A DNA stretch of 64,000 nucleotides from Geodermatophilus africanus (GTDB lineage Bacteria > Actinomycetota > Actinomycetes > Mycobacteriales > Geodermatophilaceae). The stretch is taken from NCBI RefSeq assembly GCF_900107105.1, contig NZ_FNOT01000002.1:124001-188000 (forward strand). Reading direction: 5' to 3'. Below, one piece after another: positions 1-8,359 of the stretch. Numbering within the stretch: position 1 is the stretch's first letter; each line of letters opens with the position of its first letter. The position numbers and the translations under genes were made by a program. The notes under the pieces are model-generated. The model worked only from the letters and a program-made list of their open reading frames with translations, searched no databases and was not told where the DNA came from.

Positions 1-1144
1 CGCGACGGGCGACCGGGACCAGGCGAAGCGCGAGCAGCGCGGTCAGCACCGCGGCCACCTGCATCGGCACCCAGGCCTGGGTCGAGCGGGCCGCGGTGGC
101 CATGAGGAAGGGGACGGCGAAACCGAGGTAGGCGCAGGCCAGGAACACCGAGGTCAGCTCGCCCCGGCGGGTGGGCGCGGCCAGCCGGCCGGTCTCGGTG
201 AGCCCGGCCGCCAGGCACAGCCCGCCGCCGGCACCGAGCAGCGGGGCGGCGGCCACCAGCCACGGCCAGTCGTCGGTGGCCACGAAGAGCGCCGCGCCGG
301 CGTACCCGGCCGCACCGAGGGCGGCGCCGGTGACGGCGGTCCACGAGCCCAGCCGGCGCTGCAGGCCGGCCACGAGCGTCCCGGCGCCGAGGGTGACGCC
401 GGCGAGGACGCCGGTGACCGCGACCCCGCCGGCCGGCAGGTCCCCGAGCAGGGGGACGGCGGAGATGACCGACGACGGGAACGCGTAGACGCAGACCGCG
501 ACCGGGGCGAGCACGGTGACCGCGAGGCCGAGGTTGCCCGGCGGCAGCAGCGGGACGGCGGGGTCGCCGGAGTTCCGCCGTCCGCCGGGCCGCGGCACGA
601 CGGTCTCCGGCAGCCGCACCGCCAGGGCCAGCCCCACGCCCACCAGAACCGTGTGCAGCAGGTAGGGCAGCACCGTGGGCGCCGGCGCGAACTGGCCGAG
701 CAGGCCGCTGGTGAGCGGGCCGAGCGAGAAGCCCGCCGTCATCGCGACCGCGGCCCGCCGTCCCCCGGCGCCCTCCCCGGAGGCGGCCGACAGCTCGGCG
801 ACCCAGGCGCTCGCGACGCTGAACACCACGCCGCTGACCACGCCCTGCAGGAACCGAGCGGTGAACAGCAGCACCAGCGACCCGCCGGCCGCCGCGAAGG
901 CCAGCGACGCCAGCCCGGCGAGGACGACGCCAGGGAGGGCGACGCGGCGGCGGCCCAGCCGGTCCGACAGCGGGCCGGCCAGGAACAGCGCCGGCACCAG
1001 GCCCGCGGCATAGCAGCCGAAGAGCGCGGTGAGCACCTCAGGGGAGAGGTCGAGCCGGTCTTGGTAGACCAGCAGGAGCGGTGTGGGGACGTTGGTGCCG
1101 GCCGCGACCGCGAACAACGTGAACACCGCTCGCCTCCAGGCCAC
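1..1144 (-). CDS. MFS transporter (3' end outside window)
   Basis: Reading the minus strand from a GTG at the right end gives at least 381 open codons that run off the left edge. The N-terminal part contains the MFS loop-2/3 signature (GPLSDRLGRRR at about residues 58-68), and alternating hydrophobic Ala/Leu/Val-rich segments follow throughout. The last visible residues (AAVLTALLALRLVPVARR) look like the end of TM12, so little is missing. An in-frame TAG four codons upstream of the GTG makes this the only possible start. The protein is probably a drug/proton antiporter of the DHA1 type in the inner membrane; the substrate is not readable. It diverges from the thiolase gene with 120 bp between them. 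Confidence 0.85.
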   Translation of the reverse strand, partial: MAWRRAVFTLFAVAAGTNVPTPLLLVYQDRLDLSPEVLTALFGCYAAGLVPALFLAGPLSDRLGRRRVALPGVVLAGLASLAFAAAGGSLVLLFTARFLQGVVSGVVFSVASAWVAELSAASGEGAGGRRAAVAMTAGFSLGPLTSGLLGQFAPAPTVLPYLLHTVLVGVGLALAVRLPETVVPRPGGRRNSGDPAVPLLPPGNLGLAVTVLAPVAVCVYAFPSSVISAVPLLGDLPAGGVAVTGVLAGVTLGAGTLVAGLQRRLGSWTAVTGAALGAAGYAGAALFVATDDWPWLVAAAPLLGAGGGLCLAAGLTETGRLAAPTRRGELTSVFLACAYLGFAVPFLMATAARSTQAWVPMQVAAVLTALLALRLVPVARR

Positions 1145-1264
1145 CGCGGCACCCTACGGAGCCGGCGCGGACTCCGCGCGCGACGTGCGGGGAGGCCGCT
1201 GCCGCGCCGCCGTCCGCCGAGGGGCAGACTGCCTGTGCCGACGGCGACGAACGAGGAGGATCCC

Positions 1265-2476
1265 GTGCGCGATGCGGTCATCTGCGAGCCCCTGCGGACG
1301 CCGGTGGGCGGTTTCGGCGGCTCGCTGCGCGACGTCCCGGTGCAGGACCTGGCCTCGACGGTGATCCGGGCGCTCATGGAGCGCACCGGGCTGCCGCCGG
1401 AGTCTGTGGACGACGTGCTGCTGGGGCACTGCTACCCGACGATGGAGGCCCCGGCGCTGGGCCGGGTGGCGGCGCTGGACGCCGGGCTGCCGGTGACCGC
1501 CGCGGGCATCCAGCTCGACCGGCGCTGCGGCTCGGGGCTGCAGGCGGTGCTGTACGCGGCCATGCAGGTGCAGACCGGTGCGGCTGAGGTGGTGCTCGCC
1601 GGGGGCGCGGAGTCGATGAGCAACGCGCCGTTCTACACGCACGCCATGCGCTGGGGGGTCAAGGCCGGACCCGGGGTGCTGCTGGCCGACGGGCTGGCCC
1701 GCGGCCGGGTGACCGCCGGCGGGGAGCACCACCCGGTGCCCGGCGGGATGCTGGAGACCGCGGAGAACCTGCGCCGGGAGTACGCGATCTCCCGCGCCGA
1801 GCAGGACGAGTACGCCGTCCGCAGCCACCAGCGCGCCGCCGCCGCGGTCGAGGCCGGCCGGTTCGCCGACGAGATCGTGCCGGTGACGGTCAAGCAGCGG
1901 AAGGGCGAGACGGTGGTCGACCGCGACGAGCACATCCGCCCCGACTCCAGCGTGGAGACGCTGGCCAAGCTGCGCCCGATCATGGGCAAGGACGACCCGG
2001 AGGCCACGGTGACCGCCGGCAACGCCAGCGGGCAGAACGACGGCGCGGCGGTGTGCGTGGTCACCAGCCCGGAGAAGGCCGCCGAGCTGGGCCTGCGGCC
2101 GCTGGCGCGGCTGGTGTCGTGGGCGGTGGCCGGGGTGCCGCCGAAGACGATGGGCATCGGGCCGGTGCCGGCCACGGCCAAGGCGCTGGCCCTGGCCGAC
2201 GTGAAGCTGGCCGAGGTGGACCTCATCGAGCTCAACGAGGCGTTCGCCAGCCAGGTGCTGGCCGTGACCCGGGAGTGGGGCTTCACCGACGCGGACTTCG
2301 AGCGGACCAACGTCAACGGCTCGGGCATCTCGCTGGGCCACCCGGTGGGCGCCACCGGCGGGCGGATCCTGGCCACCCTGACCCGGGAGATGGCCCGCCG
2401 CGACGCCCGCTACGGGCTGGAGACCATGTGCATCGGCGGCGGCCAGGGCCTCGCCGCCCTCTTCGGGCGCGTCTGA
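1265..2476 (+). CDS. acetyl-CoA C-acyltransferase (thiolase)
   Basis: This 403-residue protein has normal thiolase length. It would catalyse acyl transfer between acyl-CoA and acetyl-CoA in beta-oxidation or acetoacetyl-CoA formation. Visible catalytic elements are the nucleophilic Cys in DRRCGSGLQ (about residue 88), the His in NGSGISLGHPVG (about 359) and the second Cys in CIGGGQG (about 389). The GTG start is chosen because GAGGAGGA lies about 5 bases upstream and the family N-terminus (AVICEPLRTPVGGFGG) begins right after it. The frame stays open far upstream, but that translation is low-complexity Arg/Gly/Gln. The gene probably forms a unit with the FabG-like reductase downstream. Confidence 0.93.
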   Translation: MRDAVICEPLRTPVGGFGGSLRDVPVQDLASTVIRALMERTGLPPESVDDVLLGHCYPTMEAPALGRVAALDAGLPVTAAGIQLDRRCGSGLQAVLYAAMQVQTGAAEVVLAGGAESMSNAPFYTHAMRWGVKAGPGVLLADGLARGRVTAGGEHHPVPGGMLETAENLRREYAISRAEQDEYAVRSHQRAAAAVEAGRFADEIVPVTVKQRKGETVVDRDEHIRPDSSVETLAKLRPIMGKDDPEATVTAGNASGQNDGAAVCVVTSPEKAAELGLRPLARLVSWAVAGVPPKTMGIGPVPATAKALALADVKLAEVDLIELNEAFASQVLAVTREWGFTDADFERTNVNGSGISLGHPVGATGGRILATLTREMARRDARYGLETMCIGGGQGLAALFGRV

Positions 2477-2613
2477 ACAAGGACCCCCTGCCGCCACTGT
2501 GGAAGGACCCCGTCCTCCCCACCCCTCGCGAGCTCGGGGCGGAGCCCGGGACGGGGCCAGCGGCGGGACCTGCAGGGGGCCGGCCCTTGCCCCCAGCTGA
2601 CAGGACCTGCCGC
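2477..2613 (+). repeat. dispersed GC-rich intergenic repeat, copy A
   Basis: The spacer between thiolase and reductase carries two AAGGACCCC motifs (around 2480 and 2504) followed by a CTCGCGAGCTCGGGGCGG block and CCCGGGACGGGGCC. The same motifs recur in several other intergenic stretches of this window, usually just past gene ends. It could act as a weak terminator or attenuator. This is an inference from position and symmetry only. Confidence 0.6.
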
Positions 2614-3381
2614 ATGCCCACCCCCACCGACCAGCAGCGCGTCGCGATCGTCACCGGGGCGGCCCGGGGCATCGGCGCTGCCATCGCGCGGCGGCTGGCC
2701 GAGGACGGCTTCGCGGTGGCCGTGGTCGACCTCGACGAGGCCTCGACCGCCGACACCGTCCAGGCGATCGAGGCCGCCGGCGGGCGCGCGCTGGGGGTCG
2801 GCGCCGACGTGGGGGACGCCGACCGCGTGCCGGCCGCCGTCGCCCGGATCGCCGCCGAGCTCGGCCCGCCGGTCGTGCTGGTCAACAACGCCGGGGTCAC
2901 CCGCGACAACCTGCTGTTCAAGATGACCGACGCCGACTGGGACGTCGTCATGCACGTGCACCTGCGCGGCTCGTTCCTCATGACCCGTGCGGTGCAGCAG
3001 CACATGGTCGCGGCCGGCTGGGGCCGGGTGGTCAACCTGTCGAGCACCTCGGCGCTGGGCAACCGCGGCCAGGCGAACTACGCCGCCGCCAAGTCCGGGC
3101 TGCAGGGCTTCACCAAGACCCTCGCCCTCGAGCTCGGCAAGTTCGGCGTCACCGCGAACGCAGTCGCCCCCGGCTTCATCCAGACCGAGATGACCCGGGC
3201 GACCGCCGAGCGCATCGGCCGCGACTGGGAGGAGTACGTGGCCGAGCGAGCCGCGGCGATCCCCGTCCAACGGGCTGGCGTCCCTGCGGACATCTCTCAC
3301 ACCGTCTCGTTCCTCGTCAGCGAGGGCGCCGGCTTCGTCTCCGGCCAGGTCGTCTACGTGGCCGGCGGCCCCCGCACCTGA
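2614..3381 (+). CDS. SDR family 3-oxoacyl-ACP/CoA reductase (FabG-like)
   Basis: A 255-residue classical short-chain dehydrogenase. Features in order: Rossmann glycine motif TGAARGIG (about 15-22), NNAG (about 90), catalytic Ser in NLSSTS (about 142), and YAAAK with catalytic Tyr and Lys (about 156-160). The N-terminal Asp-containing strand (VVDLDEAS) is compatible with either NAD or NADP preference. The likely reaction is reduction of 3-oxoacyl thioesters or the reverse 3-hydroxyacyl oxidation, fitting the thiolase upstream. The start is the ATG directly before MPTPTDQQRVAIVTG; no strong Shine-Dalgarno is visible. Which acyl carrier and chain length it uses cannot be read. Confidence 0.9.
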   Translation: MPTPTDQQRVAIVTGAARGIGAAIARRLAEDGFAVAVVDLDEASTADTVQAIEAAGGRALGVGADVGDADRVPAAVARIAAELGPPVVLVNNAGVTRDNLLFKMTDADWDVVMHVHLRGSFLMTRAVQQHMVAAGWGRVVNLSSTSALGNRGQANYAAAKSGLQGFTKTLALELGKFGVTANAVAPGFIQTEMTRATAERIGRDWEEYVAERAAAIPVQRAGVPADISHTVSFLVSEGAGFVSGQVVYVAGGPRT

Positions 3382-3383
3382 CG

Positions 3384-3441
3384 GCCCCCCTGCAGAAGCC
3401 CACCGCGAGCTCGCGAATGGCGGGGGCAGGGGGGTCCTTCT
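3384..3441 (-). repeat. dispersed GC-rich intergenic repeat, copy B
   Basis: On the minus strand this reads AAGAAGGACCCCCCTGCCCC then a CGCGAGCTCGCGG core and CTGCAGGGGGGCC, the same module as copies C, E and F. It sits exactly between the convergent reductase and DUF2254 stop codons, a place where a bidirectional terminator is expected. Confidence 0.65.
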
Positions 3442-4803
3442 TCACGTCCGGAGCGGCTCCCACCGGCCGGTCAGCGCGCGCTCGACGGCGTCGGCCATCC
3501 GCCGCACGTCCTCCGCGGTCCGCCCGGCGGGCACGTCCTCGAGGGACTGGGCGGTCAGCGCCGCGCACTGAGTCCGCACCGCCTGCCGCTGCGGCTCGGT
3601 GCGTGCCTGCCAGCCCACCTCGGCCAGCAGTGCGAACAGCCGCTCGACGACGGTGGTGTCCTGCCGGCCGTAGCTGCGGACCTGGGTGACCGACAGGTCC
3701 AGCAACGCGGCGTGGTCCCACGACGGCAGCAGCAACCGCGGGACGCCGTCGTCACCGGACACGCGCCGGTGCCAGGTGTCGCGCAGGCTCAGCTGCGCCA
3801 TGAGCGCCGAGACGTGCGAGAGGGCGTGGACGGCCGTCGTCGGGTCGTTGATGCCCGGCGACAGCGCGCGGGCGGCGATGTCGACGAGCTTGCGCAGCCC
3901 GTAACTCGGGTCGGCTGCGGCAGACCGCTCGACGGAGAGCTCGACGTACCGCTCCAGGGCCGTCGCTAGCTCCTCGACCGGGAGCGGCGCCACTCCGTCG
4001 TCGTCGACCCACGCCCAGGCCAGCGGCGTCCCGGCCACCACGGAGTCCCCGGGCCGGCGGTCCAGCCGCAGCACGGCACCACGCCGGGACAGCTCGGCCA
4101 CCAACGGCTCCTCGGCGGTCCGGACGAGGAAGCCGCTGCGACGGGCACACACCGGCCAGGCGGACGCCGGCACGTCGGACAGCGGCTCGTCCGGGGAGTC
4201 GTCCGAGGCCAACTGCGTCCCCAGCCGCGTGATCGTGGCGGTGGCTTCGGTGGAGACGTCGCCCATCATCGTCTCGACGCGCAGTTGCCTGGTCTGGTGG
4301 GCGAGGAAGGTGACCAGCGCGGCGACCGAGGCGAGCGCGAGGACGAACCCGGCGGTCACCGACAGGCGGGGCACGAAGGCCGAGCCGCCGTCGGAGTCGC
4401 CGGCCGAGCGCACGCTGCGCAGCACGACCAGCGCGTAGACGAAGGTCCCGAGCAGCACGCCGAGGCAGACCTGCACGATGCGGTCGCGCACGAAGGTCTG
4501 CAGCAGCCGCGGGCTGTACTGACTGCTGGCCAGCTGCAGCGTCACGATGGTGAGCGAGAAGAGCAGCGTGGTCACCGAGATGACCGACCCGGCGATCGTC
4601 GAGAGGATGCCCCGCGCAGCCGACGGGCCGCCCTCGAAGACGTAGGCCAGCGGCTCCTCGCCGGAAGCCTGCAACGCCTCGTCGAGCAGTGGCAGTGCTC
4701 CGCCGAGGACGACCGCCAGCACCACGGCTGCCGCGGGCAGCGGCCAGAGGGCGCCGGTGACCGCGTCACGGACGCGGGACGGCCTGCTGGTCCGCCGCCT
4801 CAC
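3442..4803 (-). CDS. DUF2254 family membrane protein
   Basis: A 453-residue protein with four hydrophobic segments in the first 175 residues (about 18-38, 62-90, 110-130, 150-170). The conserved LQLASSQYSPRLL stretch follows TM2, and a soluble C-terminal domain of about 270 residues follows the last segment. This arrangement is that of DUF2254, predicted inner-membrane proteins without an established biochemical role. The GTG start overlaps the stop of the upstream DUF1206 gene (GTGA), implying translational coupling and joint function with the DUF1206 cluster. I see no enzyme motif. Identification rests on remembered family features. Confidence 0.82.
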   Translation of the reverse strand: MRRRTSRPSRVRDAVTGALWPLPAAAVVLAVVLGGALPLLDEALQASGEEPLAYVFEGGPSAARGILSTIAGSVISVTTLLFSLTIVTLQLASSQYSPRLLQTFVRDRIVQVCLGVLLGTFVYALVVLRSVRSAGDSDGGSAFVPRLSVTAGFVLALASVAALVTFLAHQTRQLRVETMMGDVSTEATATITRLGTQLASDDSPDEPLSDVPASAWPVCARRSGFLVRTAEEPLVAELSRRGAVLRLDRRPGDSVVAGTPLAWAWVDDDGVAPLPVEELATALERYVELSVERSAAADPSYGLRKLVDIAARALSPGINDPTTAVHALSHVSALMAQLSLRDTWHRRVSGDDGVPRLLLPSWDHAALLDLSVTQVRSYGRQDTTVVERLFALLAEVGWQARTEPQRQAVRTQCAALTAQSLEDVPAGRTAEDVRRMADAVERALTGRWEPLRT

Positions 4804-5666
4804 GACGACGGGTCACGGTCGGGGTAGCGGGCGCGGGCCAGGGCGTACACGCCGAAGGCGGCGAAACCGGCAGCGACCGCGCCCAGCAGCCACGGCCCGG
4901 CGCCGACCGCGGCGATGGCGGTCATCGCGCCGTCCAGCCCGGTGGCGGTGGAGACGTCGGCGGTGGTGCCCGCCCGCCACAGCAGCACGCCGACCAGCCC
5001 GAACGCGATGCCCTTGGCGACGTAGCCGATCCGCCCGACGGCCTCGATCAGCGGCTCCCACCGGTCGGGCGCGGTGGGCAGGTCGATGTCCCGCATGAAG
5101 CCGCCGGTCAGCCCGCGCACCAGCGTGTACAGCCCGACGGCGACCACCCCGGCGGCGACGGCCAGCACCAGCGCCGTGCCGCCGGGCAGCTCGAGGGTCT
5201 CGCCGGTCAGCTCGCGCAGCCGGTCGTCGGCCTGGTACTCCAAGCCCAGCGCGAACAGCAGCGCGGTTCCGCCGAGGACGGCGTAGACGGCGGCCTTGGC
5301 CAGGCACTTGGCGCAGACGACCGCCGTCCGGAGCCGGTGCTCGCGGTCGAGCAGTCCCCGCCACCACAGCAGCACCTCGCCGCCCTGCCACAGCGCGAGG
5401 GCGAGCATGCCCGCCCCGATCGACCAGAGCAGCACCGTGCCGCCGGGGGTGCCGGCGACCGCCTGCAGGGCCCCGGTCTGGTCGGCGTCGGTGCGGCTGC
5501 TGCCGCGGGCCAACTGCACCGCCAGCCAGCCGATGAGCAGGTGCAGGACGCCGTAGGCGACCAGGCCCACCCGGGCGACCGCCTCGAGCACCGGGTGGTC
5601 GGTGACCTCGCGGGCGTTCTCGACCAGCCGGTGGACGCGGTCGAGCAACGGGCGGGCGGAGGGCAC
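4800..5666 (-). CDS. DUF1206 family membrane protein, paralogue 1
   Basis: This 288-residue protein is built from three repeats of a two-helix unit. Repeat starts are visible at VARVGLVAYGVLHLL (about 30), CAKCLAKAAVYAVL (about 120) and VGRIGYVAKGIAFGL (about 210), giving six membrane segments. The C-terminus ends in ALARARYPDRD, matching the other paralogues here (FVRARYPERT, LARARHPVG). DUF1206 proteins have no assigned function. The GTG start lies 24 bp after the next upstream paralogue, and the stop overlaps the DUF2254 start, so the genes form one unit. Confidence 0.85.
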   Translation of the reverse strand: MPSARPLLDRVHRLVENAREVTDHPVLEAVARVGLVAYGVLHLLIGWLAVQLARGSSRTDADQTGALQAVAGTPGGTVLLWSIGAGMLALALWQGGEVLLWWRGLLDREHRLRTAVVCAKCLAKAAVYAVLGGTALLFALGLEYQADDRLRELTGETLELPGGTALVLAVAAGVVAVGLYTLVRGLTGGFMRDIDLPTAPDRWEPLIEAVGRIGYVAKGIAFGLVGVLLWRAGTTADVSTATGLDGAMTAIAAVGAGPWLLGAVAAGFAAFGVYALARARYPDRDPSS

Positions 5667-5690
5667 GCAGACGATCGTGCGCGACGCGAC

Positions 5691-6527
5691 TCAGGTGCGC
5701 TCGGGGTAGCGGGCGCGGACGAAGCAGTACGCACCGAACGCCGCGATGCCGATCGCGACCAGGGTGAGCAGCACCTTGCCGAAGGGGGCGTCGAGGATGG
5801 TGCGCAGGGCGCCGTCGAGGCCCGTGGCGCGGGCCGGGTCGAAGGTGGCGGCGGCGTAGACCAGCAGCCCACCGACCACCACGAGGGAGACGCCCTTGGC
5901 GGGGAAGCCCGCCTGCCCGAGGCGGGTGACCAGCCGGGTCGTCTGCGGCGAGGCCGAGCGCAGGTCGACCTCCTCGAGGAACTTCTTGGAGACGCCCTTG
6001 TTCACGAGGTAGACGCCCACGCCGATGACGACCAGGCCGATCAGCCCGACCAGCCAGCGCCCGGCCGGCCAGCCGAAGACGCCGGCCGCCTGTTGCTGAC
6101 CCCCGCCGCCACCGCCGCCGGTGGCGGTGCGGACCGCCAGGACGGCCAGCGCGGCGTAGAGGACGGCCTTGGCGACCGCCTTGACGGTCTTCTCCACGGC
6201 CTTCTTCCGGGCGTCCCCGGACGACGACAGCCGGCTGCGCCAGCGCAGCACCTCGGCCGCCTGCCAGGCCGCCAGCGCGACCAGCCCGACGGCCAGCAGC
6301 CACAGCAGCGGCCGGCCCAGCGGCTGCTCGGCCAGCGTGGCCAGCGCGCCGGCCTGGTCGGCGGACTGGCCGCTGCCCCCGCCCCAGGCGAGCTGCAGCG
6401 CCAGCCAGGCGACCACCAGGTGGACCACGCCGTAGGCGATGAGGCCGATGCGCGCGAGGTGCTCGAGGGCGTCGCTGTCGCCCGCCCGGCCGGCCGCGCC
6501 CGCGGCCCGCCCCGTCGTCCCGCCCAT
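5691..6527 (-). CDS. DUF1206 family membrane protein, paralogue 2
   Basis: A 278-residue six-segment membrane protein with the same three-unit layout as paralogue 1 (units begin near LARIGLIAYGVVHLV, VKAVAKAVLYAAL and LGQAGFPAKGVSLVV). A Gly-rich patch lies in the loop before TM4. The ATG is preceded by GGGGAGGAG at good spacing, which fixes the start. Longer in-frame extensions upstream have no membrane character. Its intact sequence is the best reference for the broken third paralogue upstream. Confidence 0.86.
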   Translation of the reverse strand: MGGTTGRAAGAAGRAGDSDALEHLARIGLIAYGVVHLVVAWLALQLAWGGGSGQSADQAGALATLAEQPLGRPLLWLLAVGLVALAAWQAAEVLRWRSRLSSSGDARKKAVEKTVKAVAKAVLYAALAVLAVRTATGGGGGGGQQQAAGVFGWPAGRWLVGLIGLVVIGVGVYLVNKGVSKKFLEEVDLRSASPQTTRLVTRLGQAGFPAKGVSLVVVGGLLVYAAATFDPARATGLDGALRTILDAPFGKVLLTLVAIGIAAFGAYCFVRARYPERT

Positions 6528-6644
6528 GACCGGCTCCTCCCCGACCGCTGCACCGTCTGCCGCGGACTGATCAGCGTGGCACAGCGCGGGTCCCGCCGCT
6601 GGGGACGCCGTCCCACTGCCGCGGCGAGATCGGCGATCTCGCCG

Positions 6645-6706
6645 GTCACCCCTCCGCACGGACCCGCCGCGAGCCTGCGAGCGGCGGGGGGCAGCGGGGT
6701 CCTGCC
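6645..6706 (-). repeat. dispersed GC-rich intergenic repeat, copy C
   Basis: On the minus strand the order is AGGCAGGACCCCGCTGCCCC, then CGCTCGCAGGCTCGCGGCGGG, then GGAGGGGTGACC. It lies immediately after the stop codon of the third DUF1206 reading frame and belongs to the same family as copies B and E. Confidence 0.62.
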
Positions 6707-7657
6707 TCAGCCCACCGGGTGGCGCGCGCGGGCCAGGCAGTACACCGAGAAGGCGGCCAGGCCGACCGCGACCACGACCAGGACCCAGGCGCCGTGCGGC
6801 TCGGCGGCGACCGCCCGCAGCGCGGCGTCCAGGCCGGTGGCCCGCGCCGGGTCGAAGGTCGCCGCCGCTCCGGCCACCACCGCGCCGACCAGCACGAACG
6901 CCACGCCCTTGAGCACGAACCCGGCCTGGCTGGCGCGGTGGGTGAGGGCGCACAGCGCCGGGGAGACGGTGGAGAGGTCGATCTCGTCGAGGAAGGCCGA
7001 CCGCAGGCCCTTGCGCCCCTGGTAGACGCCGATGGCGACCACGACCAGGCCGACGACGACGACCAGCACCTGGCCCCCGGGCTAGGCGAGCACGCCGCGC
7101 ACCGCCCGGGTGTCCTCACCCAGCCGGCCGCCGGAGCCGAGGGCGACGCGGGCCGCGGAGGACGCGAGGAAGCCGTAGACCACCGCCGTCCCGAGGGTCT
7201 TGCCCAGCTGCACGACGGCGCGGCGCCGGTCGGGGCCGGGGGCGGGGAGCCGGCGGTGGTGGCGGAGCACCTCGACGGCCTGCCAGAGGCACAGGCCGGC
7301 CAGCCCCGCGGCCAGCAGCCACAGCAGCGGACCCACGGGGGAGTCGGCGAGCAGCGCCATCGCGCCGCTCTCGTCGACGGCGGCGCCGCGGTCGGCCGGC
7401 CGCGGCCGGCCCGCTCGCCAGGCCAGCTGCACCGCCAGCCAGGCGACCAGCAGGTGCAGCAGCGCGTAGCCGACCAGGCCGACCCGGGCCACCGCGCGCA
7501 GTGTCGTGCTGTGCGCGGCTCGGTGCGCGAGCGAATCGCCCTCCGCCGGACCCGCCTCCGGTCGCCACCGCTCTCCCCGCTCCACCTGCCGCGCTGCTGC
7601 GGCACACCTCGCAGGGTGACACGGCTCGCGCCGGGACGCCGCGACGGTGGGGGACAC
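6707..7657 (-). pseudogene. DUF1206 paralogue 3, interrupted by an in-frame TAG
   Basis: Two open stretches in the same frame are separated by one amber codon (minus-strand bases 7084-7082). The first 191 codons give repeat unit one (VARVGLVGYALLHLL) and two. The remaining 120 or so give the end of unit two and unit three (QAGFVLKGVAFVLVG), ending LARARHPVG. Alignment by eye places the TAG where paralogue 2 has Trp (GVFGWPAG) and paralogue 1 has Leu (LELPGG), one substitution from TGG or TTG. No frameshift is needed. Causes could be a genuine nonsense mutation, a sequencing error or readthrough. The proposed GTG start is uncertain, being only 8 bp from the divergent gene. Confidence 0.72.
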
Positions 7658-7665
7658 TCTGTCCC

Positions 7666-8292
7666 GTGGCGAGTGGTGCAGCGGGAACGGCGGTGCAGCG
7701 GACGAGTCCGGAGCAGGCCCGGCGAGCGTGGCCCCGGTGGCTGGCCGGCGGGGTCGCGCTGCTGGTCGTCGCCGCGGTCGCCGTCGTCTGGGCCGACGGC
7801 GGAGCCCGGCTGCTGCTCGGTGTGGGCGGCGCGCTGCTGGCCTGGCGCGGTGGGCAGCTGGCGGCCGAGGGCGGCCGGCGCCGGGCGCAGGGTGCGGCGG
7901 TGGCCGGAGCCGGCGTGCTGGCCCTCGGCCTCGCCTCCGTCCCGGTGGCGCTGGCCGGCTGGGTGCTGCTGGTCGCCGTCCCGGCGGGGCTGCTGGGCGG
8001 GGCGCTGACGCTGCTGGGCCGCGGTGGGGCGGTGCGCCGCAGCGGCCAGGCCGCGCTCGTCTGGTGGGCGCTGGTCACCGGCCTGCTGGTCGTCACCGGA
8101 CTGGCCGCGGGCTGGGAGCGCGCGGCCGCCGGCGCGACCGTCGTCGGGGCCCTCGGGCTGGGCCTGCTCGGCGTCGTCCTGCTGGTCGGCTCCTCGACCC
8201 TGCGCGCGATCGCCGCGCAGCCGGCACCGGTCCGGCCGGCGGCCTGCGCCGGCTGCGCCTGCGGCGCCGGAGGGTGCGGCATCCCGCGCTGA
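7666..8292 (+). CDS. membrane protein with Cys-rich C-terminal tail, function unknown
   Basis: A 208-residue protein with several Ala/Leu/Val-rich segments (about 27-45, 48-62, 75-115 as two helices, 130-150, 155-180). It ends in a short polar tail ACAGCACGAGGCGIPR holding four closely spaced cysteines (CAGCACGAGGC). The tail could bind a metal or form disulfides; this is only a suggestion from spacing. The start is a GTG with GGTGGGGGA about 12 bases upstream, and the frame before it lacks membrane character. The SIR2 gene follows after 67 bp on the same strand, so joint transcription is possible. I do not recognise the family. Confidence 0.7.
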   Translation: MASGAAGTAVQRTSPEQARRAWPRWLAGGVALLVVAAVAVVWADGGARLLLGVGGALLAWRGGQLAAEGGRRRAQGAAVAGAGVLALGLASVPVALAGWVLLVAVPAGLLGGALTLLGRGGAVRRSGQAALVWWALVTGLLVVTGLAAGWERAAAGATVVGALGLGLLGVVLLVGSSTLRAIAAQPAPVRPAACAGCACGAGGCGIPR

Positions 8293-8359
8293 CCGGCGGG
8301 GCAGCTCCGGCCGGTCCCGTACCGGTTCACCGCCCGTCCCGCGGGGCACCCCTCCGGGC

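Noticed and set aside
653-1264. In-frame upstream extension of the thiolase by about 200 codons
   Set aside because: The translation is Arg/Gly/Gln-rich without any family match and overlaps the divergent MFS gene. A good ribosome site and the conserved N-terminus place the start at 1265.
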